Assembly: GCA_030674185.1 (NCBI GenBank)
Contig: CM060315.1
Span: 90,219,637-90,283,636 of the forward strand
DNA from: Monoplex corrugatus
Lineage: Eukaryota > Mollusca > Gastropoda > Littorinimorpha > Ranellidae
Reading direction: 5' to 3'
DNA length: 64,000 nt
A program made the translations under genes and the position numbers. Positions 41,794 through 53,291 of this stretch are shown here, in pieces (the first letter of the stretch is position 1; each line of letters begins with the position of its first letter). The notes beneath the pieces are model-generated. The model was not told where the DNA came from, did not search any database, and was given only the letters and a program-made list of their open reading frames with translations.

Positions 41794-42976
41794 TCATTCA
41801 TATTTCAGGAAATCTGGCCTTTTGCTTTGTCTTCCAGATCTTGTTTTGTAAGGAGAACTAACTGGTTCGGGTTGTCCTGTCCTTGTTTGTTTGATAACTT
41901 CATCTGGCTCCTTGATGCTGGTTGTCTCAGACATTTTGATGACTGGTGACTGATCAGATGAGTTCTCACGGACAGACGATGCTGGCGTCCTGACATCTGT
42001 TCCAGTTCCAGTTTTCTTGTTATTTTCCAGCATCTGTTTTGATGGAATGATGATTTGCTGTTGCTTGCCTGATGTGTCGCTTTCCTGATGTCTTCCAGAA
42101 ATCATCCTTCTCTGGACAAGTCGTTGAGGGTCGATTGTGTGCTGAAGCTCTGTTTCTGTTGTGTCTCATAGCTGACGACAATTCCTTCTGTACTGACGTC
42201 CGTCCTCTGTGCGAATGTTGTATGACCGGATGTTCACCTGTTGGTCTACTTTGGCGCTGATCCACTTTTTTGGATCCTGGAGGTTGGAATTTCACAATTT
42301 GTCCGGACTCAGTTCTGTCAGCTCTACTGTGCTTCTGTTGTAGTAGTGCGCTTGCTTCAGTTTCCTTTTCTCAAGTTCTTTCTTGATTGATACAACTATA
42401 GGTTGGAGTAATGTCTTTGACGTCGACACTTGTGTTCGTGTTCTTCTACCGAACAGTCTCTGAGCAGGCGAACTGTTTACAGTCTCTTTCGGGATGTTTC
42501 TCAGCTCAAGTAAAGCGAGGAAGGGATCTTGATTGTTGTGTTCTGCTTTCTTCATGCACGTCTTTGCAGCCTTCACCGCGCTCTTTGCTTTTCCATTGGA
42601 CTGAGGGTAGCGTGGTGAGCCTGTTACGTGTTCAAACCCATATGTTTTTCTGAACTTTCCAAACTGGTTTGATGTGAATTGAGTTCCACAATCTGTTGTG
42701 AGGCATTCTGGTATTCCGTGTCTTGCCAAGTGTCTCTTCAAACAGATGATGACCTTTGGATTCTCTTGTTTGTAACCGATCAATCTCAAAGAAATCAGAG
42801 TAGTGATCGACTGTGACCAGGTATTCATTGCCATTATGTTCAAAGATGTCACAAGCGATGTGTTGCCAGGGCAGGTCAGGGATCTCTGTGCTGATAAGTG
42901 GTTCCTTCTGCTGACCACGTTGGTATGTGTTACAGGTGCTGCATGTTTTGACAAAACCTTCAATGTCCATGTTCAT
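41794..42976 (-). pseudogene. Gypsy integrase and C-terminal tail
   Basis: Minus strand: TCSTCNTYQRGQQKEPLIST (zinc-binding end), LPWQHIACDIFEHNGNEYLV (first Asp), then a frameshift. CLTTDCGTQFTSNQFGKF (second Asp) and SPRYPQSNGKAKSAVKAAKT (the Glu position reads Lys in GKAKSAVK) follow. After these come PAQRLFGRRTRTQ and a tail ending RQSKRPDFL. Frames change at least twice. Confidence 0.88.
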
Positions 42977-44330
42977 CCTGGGCCAGTAGACTACCTCACG
43001 TGCTCTTCTTATGCAGCTCTGAATTCCTAAGTGGCTTGCATGAAGTTTCTCAAGGATGTCTGCTCTTTCGCTTTCAGGTACAATTACTCTGTGGATTTTG
43101 AAGACAAGTCCGCTGTGGACTGACAGTTCCTCCCTGAAAGGAAAGTATTCTTGTAACTGTAATGAAAGTTGTTGTTTCTCCTCTGGTCAGCCTCGTAGAA
43201 TGATAGCTTTCAGGGTTTTCATGGTTGCATCTTCCTGAATTGCTTGCTGCAGACTGTTCAGTCTCTCTTGGCTGATGGCCAGTTCTTGCAATGAGTCTGT
43301 TTTCTCCAGGTATGTGAGGAAAACGGCTTCCTTGTGGGTGACTTGCTGTTCCGCTTTTCCACAGACTGCTCTGCTGAGGGTGTCAGCCAGGGTGCATCTC
43401 AGATCCACGCTTGTACACTACTGTGTACCTGAACTTCTGAGTTCTGAGTAGCATCCTCTGAATCCTCTTAGGTGCTGAGAGCAGGCTCTTCTTGTGAATG
43501 GTCTCTAGTGGTGTGTGGTCGGTCTCCACCAGGATGTCTCTTCCATAGACGTATCCCTCAAACCTTTCCAGACCGAAGAGTATTGCCAACATCTCCTTTT
43601 CTATTTGAGCATAGCTTTTTTCTGTTTTGGTCAAGGCTCGTGATGCGTACTGAATCGGTTGACCATCCTGCATGAGACAAGCTCCAAGTCCAAACTGTGA
43701 AGCATCACACTGAAGGGTGGTTGTACGCTTTCCTGAAGAGTCAAAGTAGCGAAGTACCGGTGGCTCAGAGAGTATCTTCTTCACTTTCTTCAGGGCTTCT
43801 CCGTGGATGTCTTCATCCCATCTGAAGTGGACGTCTTTTTTTTACCAGTTCTCTGAGTGGTGCTGCTGCCTCAGACAAGTTTGGTGCAAATTTCTGAAGA
43901 TATCCGACTACACAGAGTAGTCTCTGCACAGCTGCTTTGTCTTCTGGGAGTTGTTGGACAGCGTCCAATTTCTTTGGGTCGGCTTTCAAGCCTTCTCTTG
44001 AGAAGATGTGTCCCAAATATATCTCTGTTCGTTTCATTTCAACCTTCTCCTTGCTGAGTTTGATTCCAGTCTCTCGGCATCGTTGCAGCAAACGGTTCAG
44101 TTGGTATCATGAACTTGTGCTCCTGCTTCGTCGGTTGGTCCTCTGCCAAAAACAAAGATGTCATCATGAACTGCCACCACGCCTGGCAGTCCTGCCAGAG
44201 CGATGTCAATCCTCCTCTGGAATTCTTCTGGGGCTGGTGAAATTCCAAAGGGCATTTGTTTCCATCGGTATTTGCCAAAAGGCGTCTCAAATGTTGTCAG
44301 GTAGCTGCTATCTTTGTTCAGTTCAACGTG
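42977..44330 (-). pseudogene. Gypsy reverse transcriptase end and RNase H
   Basis: After the stop in the preceding RT part, the minus strand continues MPFGISPAPEEFQRRID, VVAVHDDIFVFG (second catalytic Asp pair), EIYLGHIFSREGLKADPKKL and GYLQKFAPNLSEAAAPLREL. RNase H follows: TLQCDASQFGLGACLMQDG, YAQIEKEMLAILFGLERF, VETDHTPLETIHKK and RMLLRTQKF. Breaks occur near 44095, 43840 and 43385. Confidence 0.88.
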
Positions 44331-45296
44331 TCAAAACCCGTTTCTTGCGTCCAGGTGTGTGAAGTATTTTGCATCTTGGAGAAGCAGTACGTCATCAATG
44401 GTTGGCATGGGGTACTCGTTTCTCCTGAGGGCTTTGTTCAGTGGCTTAGGGTCGATGCACAGTCTGACTTTCCCATTGCTCTTTGTTGTTACGACCAAAC
44501 TGCTTATCCACTCCGTTGGCGTGTCTACTTTAGTGACCACGTCCAGTTTTTTCAACCTCTTCAGCTCGTCCTTCACTTTCTCTTGCACTGCTATCGGCCA
44601 CTTTCTGCAAGGCATCTTCACTGGAGCAATACTGGGGTCTGTTTCTAGGTGTAATTTCCCTTCTAGTTTTCCTTCTCCTTCAAAGACATCGTTGTACTTT
44701 GTGAGCATATCTTTTGCATTTTCCTCCTCTTTCTGATTCGCCGCTATCATTGCAATGTTCTCTTCATTGATCGTCAACAATTGCACGTGCTGTACAGCTT
44801 TCAGTCCCAGTACTGGCTTACAGTCCATTTTGGTGATCGCAAAGTTGACTTTGTATTTCCTTCTGTTCTTGGGGTTTTTCACTCGCAGCACTATCTCCCC
44901 CACAGGCTTCATTTCTGTTCCGTTGAACATCACCAGCTTCTTCTTCGTCTCTTGCAGGTTAGACTCTCTTTCATCTCCTGTGACTTCTCTGTACAGGCTC
45001 TCAGACATCACGTTTGTTGTTGCACCTGTGTCAAGAAGAAATGTTACCGGCATCTCATTTATCAGCATTTTTGCTCGTATGTTTCTCTCCTTTTTTCTGG
45101 TTTTGTCTTCGATCCCGAGGATTTCATTATCGCTTTCAGTGTCAGTCCTCTCTTCTTCGAAGTGCCGAACTCGTTTTCTTTTGATTTTTCTTGGGTGTTC
45201 TGCAGCATGAAGCAAAGTGATTATTTCCTCCACAAGCTTTGCATTTTCTTCCAAATGCTGGACATTTCTCTTTTGCTCTTGGGTGCTTTCTACCAC
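44331..45296 (-). pseudogene. Gypsy protease and N-terminal reverse transcriptase
   Basis: A 321-codon minus-strand frame. The aspartic protease core is FLLDTGATTNVMSESL. The RT lead is KMPCRKWPIAVQEKVKDEL, VRLCIDPKPLNKALRR and YFTHLDARNGF (first catalytic Asp). It stops at TGA where Trp is expected, so one point mutation separates it from the rest of the RT. Confidence 0.9.
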
Positions 45297-45978
45297 AATA
45301 TCCGCATTTCTCTCTGTACTCTGGTTTGTTTCCTTTGCTATACTGCTTTGCTGTCTTTTCTTTGAAAGCTTGGACTTCCCGCGTGTCCTGCGTTTTTCTC
45401 ATCATTTGAACAGTTTGATGTTGACTTGATTCATGTGCTCTGCACATATCAATACATGCAGTCAATGTCAGCTGTCACACTTCCAGTAATTTTGATCGCA
45501 GAGTCTCGTCATGTACACCTAGTATGATTTGATCTCTCAACAGTCTGTCTTCCAGCGTACCATAGTTACAGGTCTTGATCAGTCTCCACAGTTCTGCTAC
45601 AAACTGTTCAATAGGTTCTCCTGCTGCTTGATGTCTGCAGTTGAATCTGAATGCTTCGTAAGTTTCATTGGTTGAACCCACACAGTATTCTTCAAATTTC
45701 TGGAGAACAGTGTCAATGTCATTTCTTTCAGCTTCATTAGCAAATGCCAATCCTTCATAGATGTCCATAGCATCCAGCCCGATGCAAGAAAGAAAAACTG
45801 CTGTTCTGTATGTTGAGTCTTCTTCTGTCTGTGTTGTCACAATTTCATAGCTGTCCCAAAGCCTCTTGAATTTCCTCCAGCTGCTCTGCAGGTTTCCTCC
45901 ATTCACATCAAGTTTAGGAGGCAAGGGAATCTTGGCATGTCGTCGACTGGCTTTTCTCTCTTCTTGTTCATCTTCCAT
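45297..45978 (-). pseudogene. Gypsy gag with zinc knuckles
   Basis: Starts at ATG 45978. Capsid-like part: SWRKFKRLWDSYEIVT, RTAVFLSCIGLDAMDIYEGL, FEEYCVGSTNETYEAFRFNC and FVAELWRLIKTCNYG. A stop near 45475 interrupts. Beyond it the frame reads CGYCGRKHPRAKEKCPAFG and CKACGGNNHFASCC, two Cys/His nucleic-acid-binding knuckles of the nucleocapsid. Confidence 0.9.
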
Positions 45979-46032
45979 GGTTGAACTTTAGTCTTCAATA
46001 TTCTGGATTTTTGTAATCACGATTCTGACACC

Positions 46033-46215
46033 ATCTTTCGTTCTTTCTACAGCCAACTCGGAAGACAGGACAATGCTTCTTCGTCTTTACTCCTCGCTGT
46101 CTGATTCTCAACTGACTATATATACATTTCACAGTGAACAGCAATCAGTTATCATTTAAACGAATATCATGCCGTGCTGCTATCCGCACGCTGTTTACTG
46201 TCAAAACACGTCACA
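46033..46215 (-). repeat. 5' LTR (183 bp)
   Basis: Same length as the 3' LTR. Differences include ctcgg/cttgg, tccgcacg/tccacacg and tcaaaacacg/tcaacacacg. Followed on the minus strand by the presumed primer-binding site. Confidence 0.9.
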
Positions 46216-46549
46216 AACATCAACAAGATAAAAAAGAAATCAAGATGAATCAAACTGTTCTGAGTAAAAAACTAAATAAAGTAAAATACAATAAAAATGA
46301 CAAACACACTATAACATCAATACTGAATTCTAAAAGCAGTGAGAATTACAATTAGATACATCGCCCTGACTTCACAACTGAAATGGAAAAACAATCCACA
46401 ATCTATATGTTACAGCTAAATTATAGCAAACAGCAGACTTCAGAACTAAACTGAAACCCCTCCCCCACATCAAAACAAAGACCCCCCCAAAAAAAAATTG
46501 CAGCAGACCAGAAAAAAAATCTGTGAATCTTCTAAACCTTAGGACAATG

Positions 46550-46700
46550 AGGTAATACAGACCTCACAACTCGCAGGTCAGCTGTTTGAGGGTGGACCTC
46601 ATTCCTCTCCTAAATGCTTCAGCTACCCCCAACTCTAAATAGGGTTAGGTACCCACTCACAGCTGGGTGGAATGGAAGCCACCCGCATAAATTTCTCCAG
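46550..46700 (-). repeat. SINE-like dispersed repeat, copy 2
   Basis: Duplicate of 4140-4300 as part of the segmental duplication, with the same order of blocks. Confidence 0.6.
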
Positions 46701-47186
46701 CCATAGTTCAACACATGCACTCAGCTTTGCAGACAGGAGTTTTAAAACTGACCTTAGAAAACAACATACTTTTAAGCTGACAACTGAATTAGGGAAAACT
46801 ACACAAGTCACAAGAACAATAACAACAATAATGATAACACCACCACCATCAAGCTTAAAATATAGTGAAGCATGGAAAAAACGAAATCCACAGCTGACTT
46901 CATGTAAACTCAAAACAAACAAATAAAGCAACTCATACTACACATAAACATTTTAAAAAAAAGCGGACTGTGCCACTGAATTAAAAAAAACAAACAACAA
47001 CAACACCAGCAAGCTTAAGATATAGAAGCATGGGAAAAAAGAAATCCACAGCTGACTTCATGTAAACTCAACTTCTACACAAAACAAACAAAGCGACTCA
47101 CACTAGACAACATTTTTTAAAAAGCAGACGTGCCACTGAATTAAAACAACAACGAAACAAATTCAAATGCATTGACATAGCAGACT
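46701..47186. other. 3' flank of intact F-box gene
   Basis: Contains an internal duplication: gcttaaaatatag, gaagcatggaaaaaa and gaaatccacagctgacttcatgtaaactc recur at 46853-46912 and 47012-47070. No assignable polyadenylation signal. Confidence 0.6.
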
Positions 47187-48740
47187 TCACAGTATCCTTG
47201 GATGACATTTAACTTTGAACCAGATGGGTCGGGTTAGCAGGCTGTTGTCTCCAGACTTTGTGACATGCACATCATGGACAGATACACAGTTACGCCCAAG
47301 ACGTGAATATGTTGCTGTCTTTAACTTGGACATTTGTTCCTCTTCAGTTTCTGTGTCAGACTTGGGGAAAGTGATTGATCTCTCCAGAAATTTCAGAACA
47401 CGCCAGTTTCTCAAGGAGACTAGGGTGTTGATGGAAGAGCTGCTGATACGTCCATGAAACCACAATCTGTCCAGCTCTGGACACTGCTTGACTGTATCAA
47501 TCAGGACACTATCAAAGTCAGTCTTGCTCTCGTCAAGCCAAATAAGGTATCTGAGAGTTTTAGAGTAGGCTGACAGTAGTTTCAGGAGCTCTTTCCTAGC
47601 ATTGTCGTTCTCACTGGTGTCAGTAAATTTCGTTATTTCGACATAATCAACTGGGACGATGGATGGCAATGCTGCTCGAGTTGCTTCACAGTTCACGCAA
47701 TACCACACAATTAGATACACTTTCAGGTCTGGCAAGGCACTGAGCAGCTGAGGCCACTTTGTAATGTCCTCTTGGAAATCAATGAAATGGCCATCAATGC
47801 CCAACTGTGCAAACTGAGTGGTCATGGATGTGGACAACGTCTCTACAAGTAGATCTGACAGATACAAAGGATCTATGTTCAGATGCTGTAAGTTCTGGAA
47901 TCTTCCAATGCATTCTACCATGTGTGGAATGGCATGACTCAGATCAGGTATCTTCTGATTTGCTGTGACTTGTCCCAGCATGAGCGTTTTCAGACTGTCA
48001 GTAAAGGTGGCAACCTTCAATGCTTCCACGATAACTGAACCCCCATCACTATACAACCAACGACAATAATGAATGACCAGTTCCTCCAATCCATTAATTT
48101 TCTCCGAGGTCAGACAGTTCCTGATTAACTGACTCATATCATTCAGCATTGGCTTCCCAGAGCACACACTGACAGGTCCTTTACAAAGAATGGAAAGAGA
48201 TTTCAACTGAAAGTTAGTTACAGCTTTATCCAAAATCTGGAAAGACTTATTGCTGAAGCTCAAATCCTGAAGATCGTATATCTCAAATTCCATTTTCTGA
48301 ATCTGATGGCTGTGGGACTGTAGCACGGACATTTCTGTGGAGCTCAATTTTATTTCATTAGTTCTACGCTCGTGATTGCGATTTCCCACATGGATGGCCG
48401 CGGAACGCCACAGGATGGACTCTGTCTTACAGACATAGTAGACAGTCCAACAGGTCACAGCTAGTGCTAGTCTGTCCCTTTCTTCCAAGTTTGACAAGAT
48501 CATGGTCCAAACTAGTAGTGGTAACTGCGAGAAGTCAGGTTCCTGGTTTTCAGTTATTGATGATTCCATGAACTCGTATTCATCCTGTTTTATATTTGTC
48601 GCATCATTGTGTTGCCCGCCATTTCTTTCACAACTGTCATTGACATTTTCACCTCCAACACAACATATCTTTTGGAGGGTTACCATCTCTGGCACAGAGT
48701 CATTATGGTGCTTATTTCCAAAAAGCCAATTGAGTGCCAT
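47187..48740 (-). CDS. F-box protein with leucine-rich C-terminal half (intact)
   Basis: A 517-residue single-exon protein. The start is the ATG at 48738-48740; a longer reading needs a GTG start and lacks an upstream in-frame ATG, while the ATG further 5' runs into a TGA. Residues ~70-112 are an F-box (LPLLVWTMILSNLEERDRLA, then VTCWTVYYVCKTE, LWRSAAI), the segment that binds SKP1 in SCF ubiquitin ligases. The N-terminal ~65 residues are polar and acidic. Residues ~130-510 contain irregular leucine-rich segments (KSLSILCKG, EELVIHYCRW, KTLMLGQV, NLQHLNIDPLYLSDLL, RYLIWLDE, DRLWFHGRI), as in FBXL/FBXO33-39-like substrate adaptors. Inference: a substrate receptor of unknown target. An acceptor-like accttttcag lies ~85 bp upstream, so a 5' non-coding exon is possible. 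Paralogue of the pseudogene at 4815-6365. Confidence 0.82.
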   Translation of the reverse strand: MALNWLFGNKHHNDSVPEMVTLQKICCVGGENVNDSCERNGGQHNDATNIKQDEYEFMESSITENQEPDFSQLPLLVWTMILSNLEERDRLALAVTCWTVYYVCKTESILWRSAAIHVGNRNHERRTNEIKLSSTEMSVLQSHSHQIQKMEFEIYDLQDLSFSNKSFQILDKAVTNFQLKSLSILCKGPVSVCSGKPMLNDMSQLIRNCLTSEKINGLEELVIHYCRWLYSDGGSVIVEALKVATFTDSLKTLMLGQVTANQKIPDLSHAIPHMVECIGRFQNLQHLNIDPLYLSDLLVETLSTSMTTQFAQLGIDGHFIDFQEDITKWPQLLSALPDLKVYLIVWYCVNCEATRAALPSIVPVDYVEITKFTDTSENDNARKELLKLLSAYSKTLRYLIWLDESKTDFDSVLIDTVKQCPELDRLWFHGRISSSSINTLVSLRNWRVLKFLERSITFPKSDTETEEEQMSKLKTATYSRLGRNCVSVHDVHVTKSGDNSLLTRPIWFKVKCHPRIL

Positions 48741-48840
48741 CTCTGCTCTCGAAATGTCCGGTTTTCCTGTAAGACGTGTCACACAGCCATCCAGTTGAGC
48801 AAAGTCATGGGCCTATGATATTCTGGTACCTGAAAAGGTA

Positions 48841-50097
48841 AATCAATAAATGAATAAATAAAACATTTAATTATTATGATATGATTGGAGTATTTCAGTC
48901 CATAGGGACAAAAAAAATTGTGCCAATAGACGGCCATGCAATACGTTTCACCTTCACTATGATAGACACGCTCACAGGCAAGTTCTCAAAATCACTGGCC
49001 AGCCACAACATTTCAGTCTTCTCTCCTCATGAAGGCCTCCTGAGAAGACTAAAGGTTTGTGCCTGGCTGAAAGTTTCTTCATCACTTTGAAGGCTAATTC
49101 AGAAAACCATCTTTAAGCTATGATATCATTACTGTTACAGACTTTTAAAAGAAGAAAGTTAAAGCAATATTCTTATAGAGATTGGATATATGTGGATGAC
49201 CACATGGCTGCTTTGGGAACTCAGGGGGAAATAATTGCATGCGGATTTCAGCAAGTTTTGAGCAGGCTTGAATGAGATCTTAACCTGCGCCTTTTTTCTT
49301 TTTTCTGTATTATGATCTTAACTTCCATAATTTATGGTCACAGCTAAAAAATGGCGTCAAACCTGCTGCGCGCTCTACTACAGTTTACTCTCTGTACTCT
49401 ATATATTGCACATTTTGTCATAAAATTAGCATTATGTGGAAGGGAAATAATTCATCTTTGTGCCTGGTTACCCCCTAACCTCCAAAGTATTGATAACTGC
49501 TCAGGAAATACATTTTTTCTCATTTGTTTACACCAATGTTGGAGTTCATTCCTGTAACACTTGCACAATCCAGTGAGAGATCCACCATAATGAGAAAAAG
49601 AAACGTTGATATTCGAGACGTCAGGTAGGCATCATCATCACAGACTAATCGGTCCCCACACTGAATTGAATGCATAAGAAAGGCCATGTACTTCTACTCT
49701 GGCAAATGCAGGATGCAGGAAGTCAATAAGTTCCAAGCAAACTCTGGTAAGAGCACACAATCATTTGTCGTGAAATTATCCTTACATGTAGGAATCGTTG
49801 AATTTGTATTAATTAGGCAAAACCCACAAAATAAAAATAACAATTCTCTCAAAAATTAATGTAATTTCGTTTGGCTTATCTACAAGAGCAATATGAGGCT
49901 TACAGTATGCGCAGTCTGCCATGAAACTCAGCTTCTGCTTTCTGTCATGAACACTACATTATGTCCTACGTTTTTCATGCAGACTGACAATTTGGCTTTC
50001 TTGCACTAACCGCTTTTAATTAGTCGTTTTATTGATCCTGCTCTCTGCCTTTTGCACCACGAAACATCAAACGCTCAATGGATTGGCACGAAGGTCG
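48841..50097. other. 5' flank of intact F-box gene
   Basis: Parallels 6470-7770 of copy 1. No other gene. Any F-box promoter would lie here; no TATA or other element stands out. Confidence 0.5.
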
Positions 50098-50322
50098 CTT
50101 GCTTGTTTTTTCATTTCATATATTGGCATGTCCATTGCTTGTTTTTTCAATTCATGTATTGGCATGTGCATTGCTTGTTTTTTCATTTGATGTATTGGCA
50201 TGTCCATTGCTTGTTTTCATTACATATATTGGCATGTCCCTTGCTTGTTTTTTCATTTGATGTATTGGCATGTCCCTTGCTTGTTTTTTCATTTGATGTA
50301 TTGGCATGTCCATTGCTGTCCT
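50098..50322. repeat. ~36-bp minisatellite, six units, only in copy 2
   Basis: The unit is gcttgttttttcatttgatg plus tattggcatgtccatt. Six units here against one at 7998-8035 in copy 1. The open plus-strand frame through it (ACPLLVFSF repeats) is a consequence of period and composition, not a gene. Confidence 0.95.
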
Positions 50323-50585
50323 CTTATAATTGTTATAACCAATAACTTAGCACCAGTTCAGCCTTATTCCTTGATCTTGGTAACTTACTTCTTCATTTGT
50401 ATGTTTGTTTTGCCTTGTTTTTGTGGGGACCGATTAGTCTGTGATGATGATGCCTACCTGACTTCTCAATTTATCGTTTATTACAGACAGAAAAAGTACA
50501 TTCATCTTTCTTACATTATGAAGTTAATAACTAAAAAAAATCATTACTGATGCTTAGTCCCTGCATGAACAGGCCTAGTTATTGA

Positions 50586-51818
50586 GTGCTTTGTTGACAG
50601 GTTGTTGCTCTTGGATCATTTAATTTTTTTTTTCCCAAGGATTTTGGACACTGTTGTTTTTGTTTTTTTATGATGTACATTAACTCACATAAGCATCCCC
50701 ATCATGGGCCCATGGTCTAGATTTTGTGAAGTTATGAACAAATGGTACGGATGTTAAATCTTATGATACTAAAGTTAACTCTGCTTAAAATGCCTTGTGT
50801 TGGTCACTTCTATTATTTTTGAGAATTTCTGAATAAAAGACTATGCCTAAAAATTTGCTAACAACTTACATGATGTACCTAATCTGATACAAAACTGTTG
50901 AATGAACGTCTGTTGTGATGTTATAAACAAGAAAGAAATCAAAGTGGATGCTTTACGTACAAACACATGCATGTATTGCCTGTATAATTTGTACTGTTTT
51001 AAGTAAATCATATAGATCTATATTATTTATCACAATGATCGAGTTTTTTAGCCCGCAGTATTGAGAAAGATGCCATTTACTGTATGTGAAGTTATTCACA
51101 TTTTATAGAACAGGCTGCTTTTTTCTGAAATAACTTTTTATTAATCCCAGACATATTCAAAACATATATATATATACAATCTCTATAGCTTCTTTATACC
51201 TTTTTTTGTGAAAATTAATCAATACATTTGCTGTTTTCCTGAGAACGTTGTAAAGTTATGTACTAAAAAGATCTTTACTATTATTGTTATTTCTGATTAA
51301 GCCCAGATTGCATAGAGTAAAATCAGGACTGTAACCATTTCAAAACATACACAATACTTCAATGGAAAAAAGGAAAAGAAAATTAAGTACACATATCAAT
51401 GCATTCATGCACATACTCTAAGGAAATGCCCCTGGTGTCACCCCATCCAATTTATCATACACAGGATTTAAAAAACATACTTAAATATAAAAATGGGCCT
51501 AAGTTACCTAAAATTGCTTCTGCATTTCTCATTTCCCTAGAGCTAAAAATGCACTTAATACATGTATCAAATTATCAATCGTAAGTAAGAGAAAGTAAGA
51601 TTTTATCAAACACATACAGGTGGATGGACCAGCAAGGCAGAAAATAATAGAAAGAAATGACAAAAAGCAAAGTAACGAGGCAGAAACAAAGAGAGTGACA
51701 AGAAAGAAGAAATTCCTAGCACACATTTTCCTGAAGTGGGGATACTATTTATACTGAAAGAGCCCCTGCATCCCCCACTGGGGAAGATATTTACAGAACA
51801 TAGCATGACACAGTTCAT
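50586..51818. other. Intergenic, degenerate ~170-bp repeat begins
   Basis: No gene. The word TGTGAAGTTATGAAC or a near match appears about every 165-180 bp from 50729 onward, continuing past the MITEs to ~53850. Confidence 0.5.
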
Positions 51819-52007
51819 TTAACCCTTTGACTTCTGCAACCTGTCCACCAACTACAAAAACTTAACCGTTTGACTCCTTCACCCCATCCTCCTGCTTCCT
51901 GCAGGGAACTGGATAGGATGAGGGAATTGAAGGGTTAAGTTTTTGCTCTGCTAGCATGGTTGACAATGCAGCATGCTGGTGGACAGGTGTGGAAGTCAAA
52001 GGGTTAA
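51819..52007. mobile_element. piggyBac-like MITE 1 (189 bp with TTAA)
   Basis: Left TTAACCCTTTGACTTC and right GAAGTCAAAGGGTTAA are inverted; the inner arms CTGTCCACCA and TGGTGGACAG extend the pairing. TTAA on both sides is the piggyBac target signature. No coding capacity. Confidence 0.85.
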
Positions 52008-52108
52008 ACAGAAAGTGATTATCATATGTGATAGATGGTTTCATTATTTCAAATGACAGATGTTGTGATGCCATGTTTTGCTTTGTAGAGGCTCACTGTA
52101 GTACAGTA

Positions 52109-52435
52109 TTAACCCTTTGAACCCGGCTGGCCGATGCAGCGGCCAGTGTGATTAATACCACTGGACCCGGCAGGCCGCTGGTGCGGCCTGACATGTCCAT
52201 TTGACCTGGCCTGATATGGTGCTGGCGTGCGGTATGCGACCTACTGGCACCTACTCTCCTCTGCCACATCCTATTTATATTACCGAATTCCAGACACCCT
52301 ATACTTTCTTCCTGGCAAATTTTTAAGCATTACAAGGATTTATTCTGAGACACCGGTTTTCGTTAGAATTTCTCTAAAAATACTCAGGGTTGAGGGTATC
52401 AGAGGTCTAGAATTACTTAGGGTTGAAAGGGTTAA
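52109..52435. mobile_element. piggyBac-like MITE 2 (327 bp with TTAA)
   Basis: Left TTAACCCTTTGAACCC and right GGGTTGAAAGGGTTAA. An unoccupied relative of the flanks exists at 53411-53500 (acagatgtgtgataccatg, tagtacaatatta, ccgttgtgaagtta). That supports insertion at TTAA. The interior has GC-rich words (ggccgatgcagcggccag). Confidence 0.85.
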
Positions 52436-52617
52436 GTTGTGACTGTTGTGAAGTTATCAACTGTTAAGTTATGAACATTCTACAGAATAGTCCCTCCTCC
52501 TCCCCCCTCATTTATCAACTGTGTCTATCCCAAATAGGTTCAAAACATGCTGATACCATCTCCTGAGCTCCTTTACCTCTGTTTTTTGTGGAAATGAATC
52601 AATACAATTAGTTTTCC

Positions 52618-53291
52618 TTAACTCTTTTCCTGCCATGGTCGCAATCAAGCGACTTCCCGTACGACCACCATGGTCGCATTTGTGCGACTTGGAGGGGTCA
52701 TGCTAAACGATAACTTTTCATGTGGGTACAAAGCTTCTGTCAGCTCCACTGGTGAATGCAGGCGACTGTGCTATTTTTAAACTTTACCCAAGGACCTAGT
52801 TTTTCAGCAGTAAGGCCGAAGTGTGTGGCTTTGTTAACTGTTGGAATTTACGTCACGTTTTCTCCGAAGCGTTTTCTCAAAAATGGCGGCAAATTGACAC
52901 GCACTGTCTACCACTCCAACTAGAGTAAGCACACAGCTGACTTTTGTGTGTAGATTTTCCATTGCTTTTCCTCATTAATTATAATGATATCTGGCGCACA
53001 ACTCACAAAATAAGGTCAGTAGTACAAATGATAAACCATATGAAAAAACCTGTTTTTCTTCATAATAAGATTATCTGTGAAATAATCAATCAAGCACATA
53101 AACAAAAACAAGGATTCATACATAAATACAACATCTGCCCTTTACACAGCAAAAAAATGTATGTGAAAATCTTTAAGTCTTTGAAATATAAGCTTTTAAA
53201 AATTCACACTGCGCTGCAAAATTGGCTGCCCAAAATATACATGGCACTGAGGAGTGCCGTTTCTGGGGAAACTTGGCGGTGAAAAAGTTAA
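52618..53291. mobile_element. piggyBac-like MITE 3 (674 bp with TTAA)
   Basis: Left TTAACTCTTTTCCTGCCA and right, reverse-complemented, TTAACTTTTTCACCGCCA. Near the left end, ccatggtcgca is repeated around a gcgactt word. An open stretch at 52944-53282 has no recognisable transposase motif. A related unoccupied flank is at 51215-51275. Confidence 0.75.

Larger units (their letters stand above)
41373..46215 (-). mobile_element. Ty3/Gypsy LTR retrotransposon, 4843 bp, degraded
   Basis: Two 183-bp LTRs (41373-41555 and 46033-46215) flank gag and pol on the minus strand. By eye the LTRs differ at about five positions, so the insertion is fairly young. AACA flanks both outer ends as a probable target duplication. 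A purine-rich tract (aaagaaagggaga) precedes the 3' LTR, and TGGTGTCAGAATCGTG, a plausible primer-binding site, follows the 5' LTR. Copy 1 of the duplication (near 3240-3330) has no element. Several stops and frameshifts inactivate pol. Confidence 0.92.
34563..50585 (+). repeat. Segmental duplication, copy 2
   Basis: The counterpart of 366-8325, about twice as long because of insertions. These are LINE pieces with TATG expansion (34662-38065), a minisatellite-rich segment absent from copy 1 (39260-40575), the Gypsy element (41373-46215) and a 36-bp minisatellite (50098-50322). Without these, about 6.5 kb remains, matching copy 1 without its own insertions. Confidence 0.9.

Noticed and set aside
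50052..50345. 97-codon frame with repeated ACPLLVFSF
   Set aside because: It is the translation of the 36-bp minisatellite; copy 1 has one unit and no open frame.
52944..53282. A transposase in piggyBac-like MITE 3
   Set aside because: The 112-codon frame lacks DDE-type motifs and is AT-driven.
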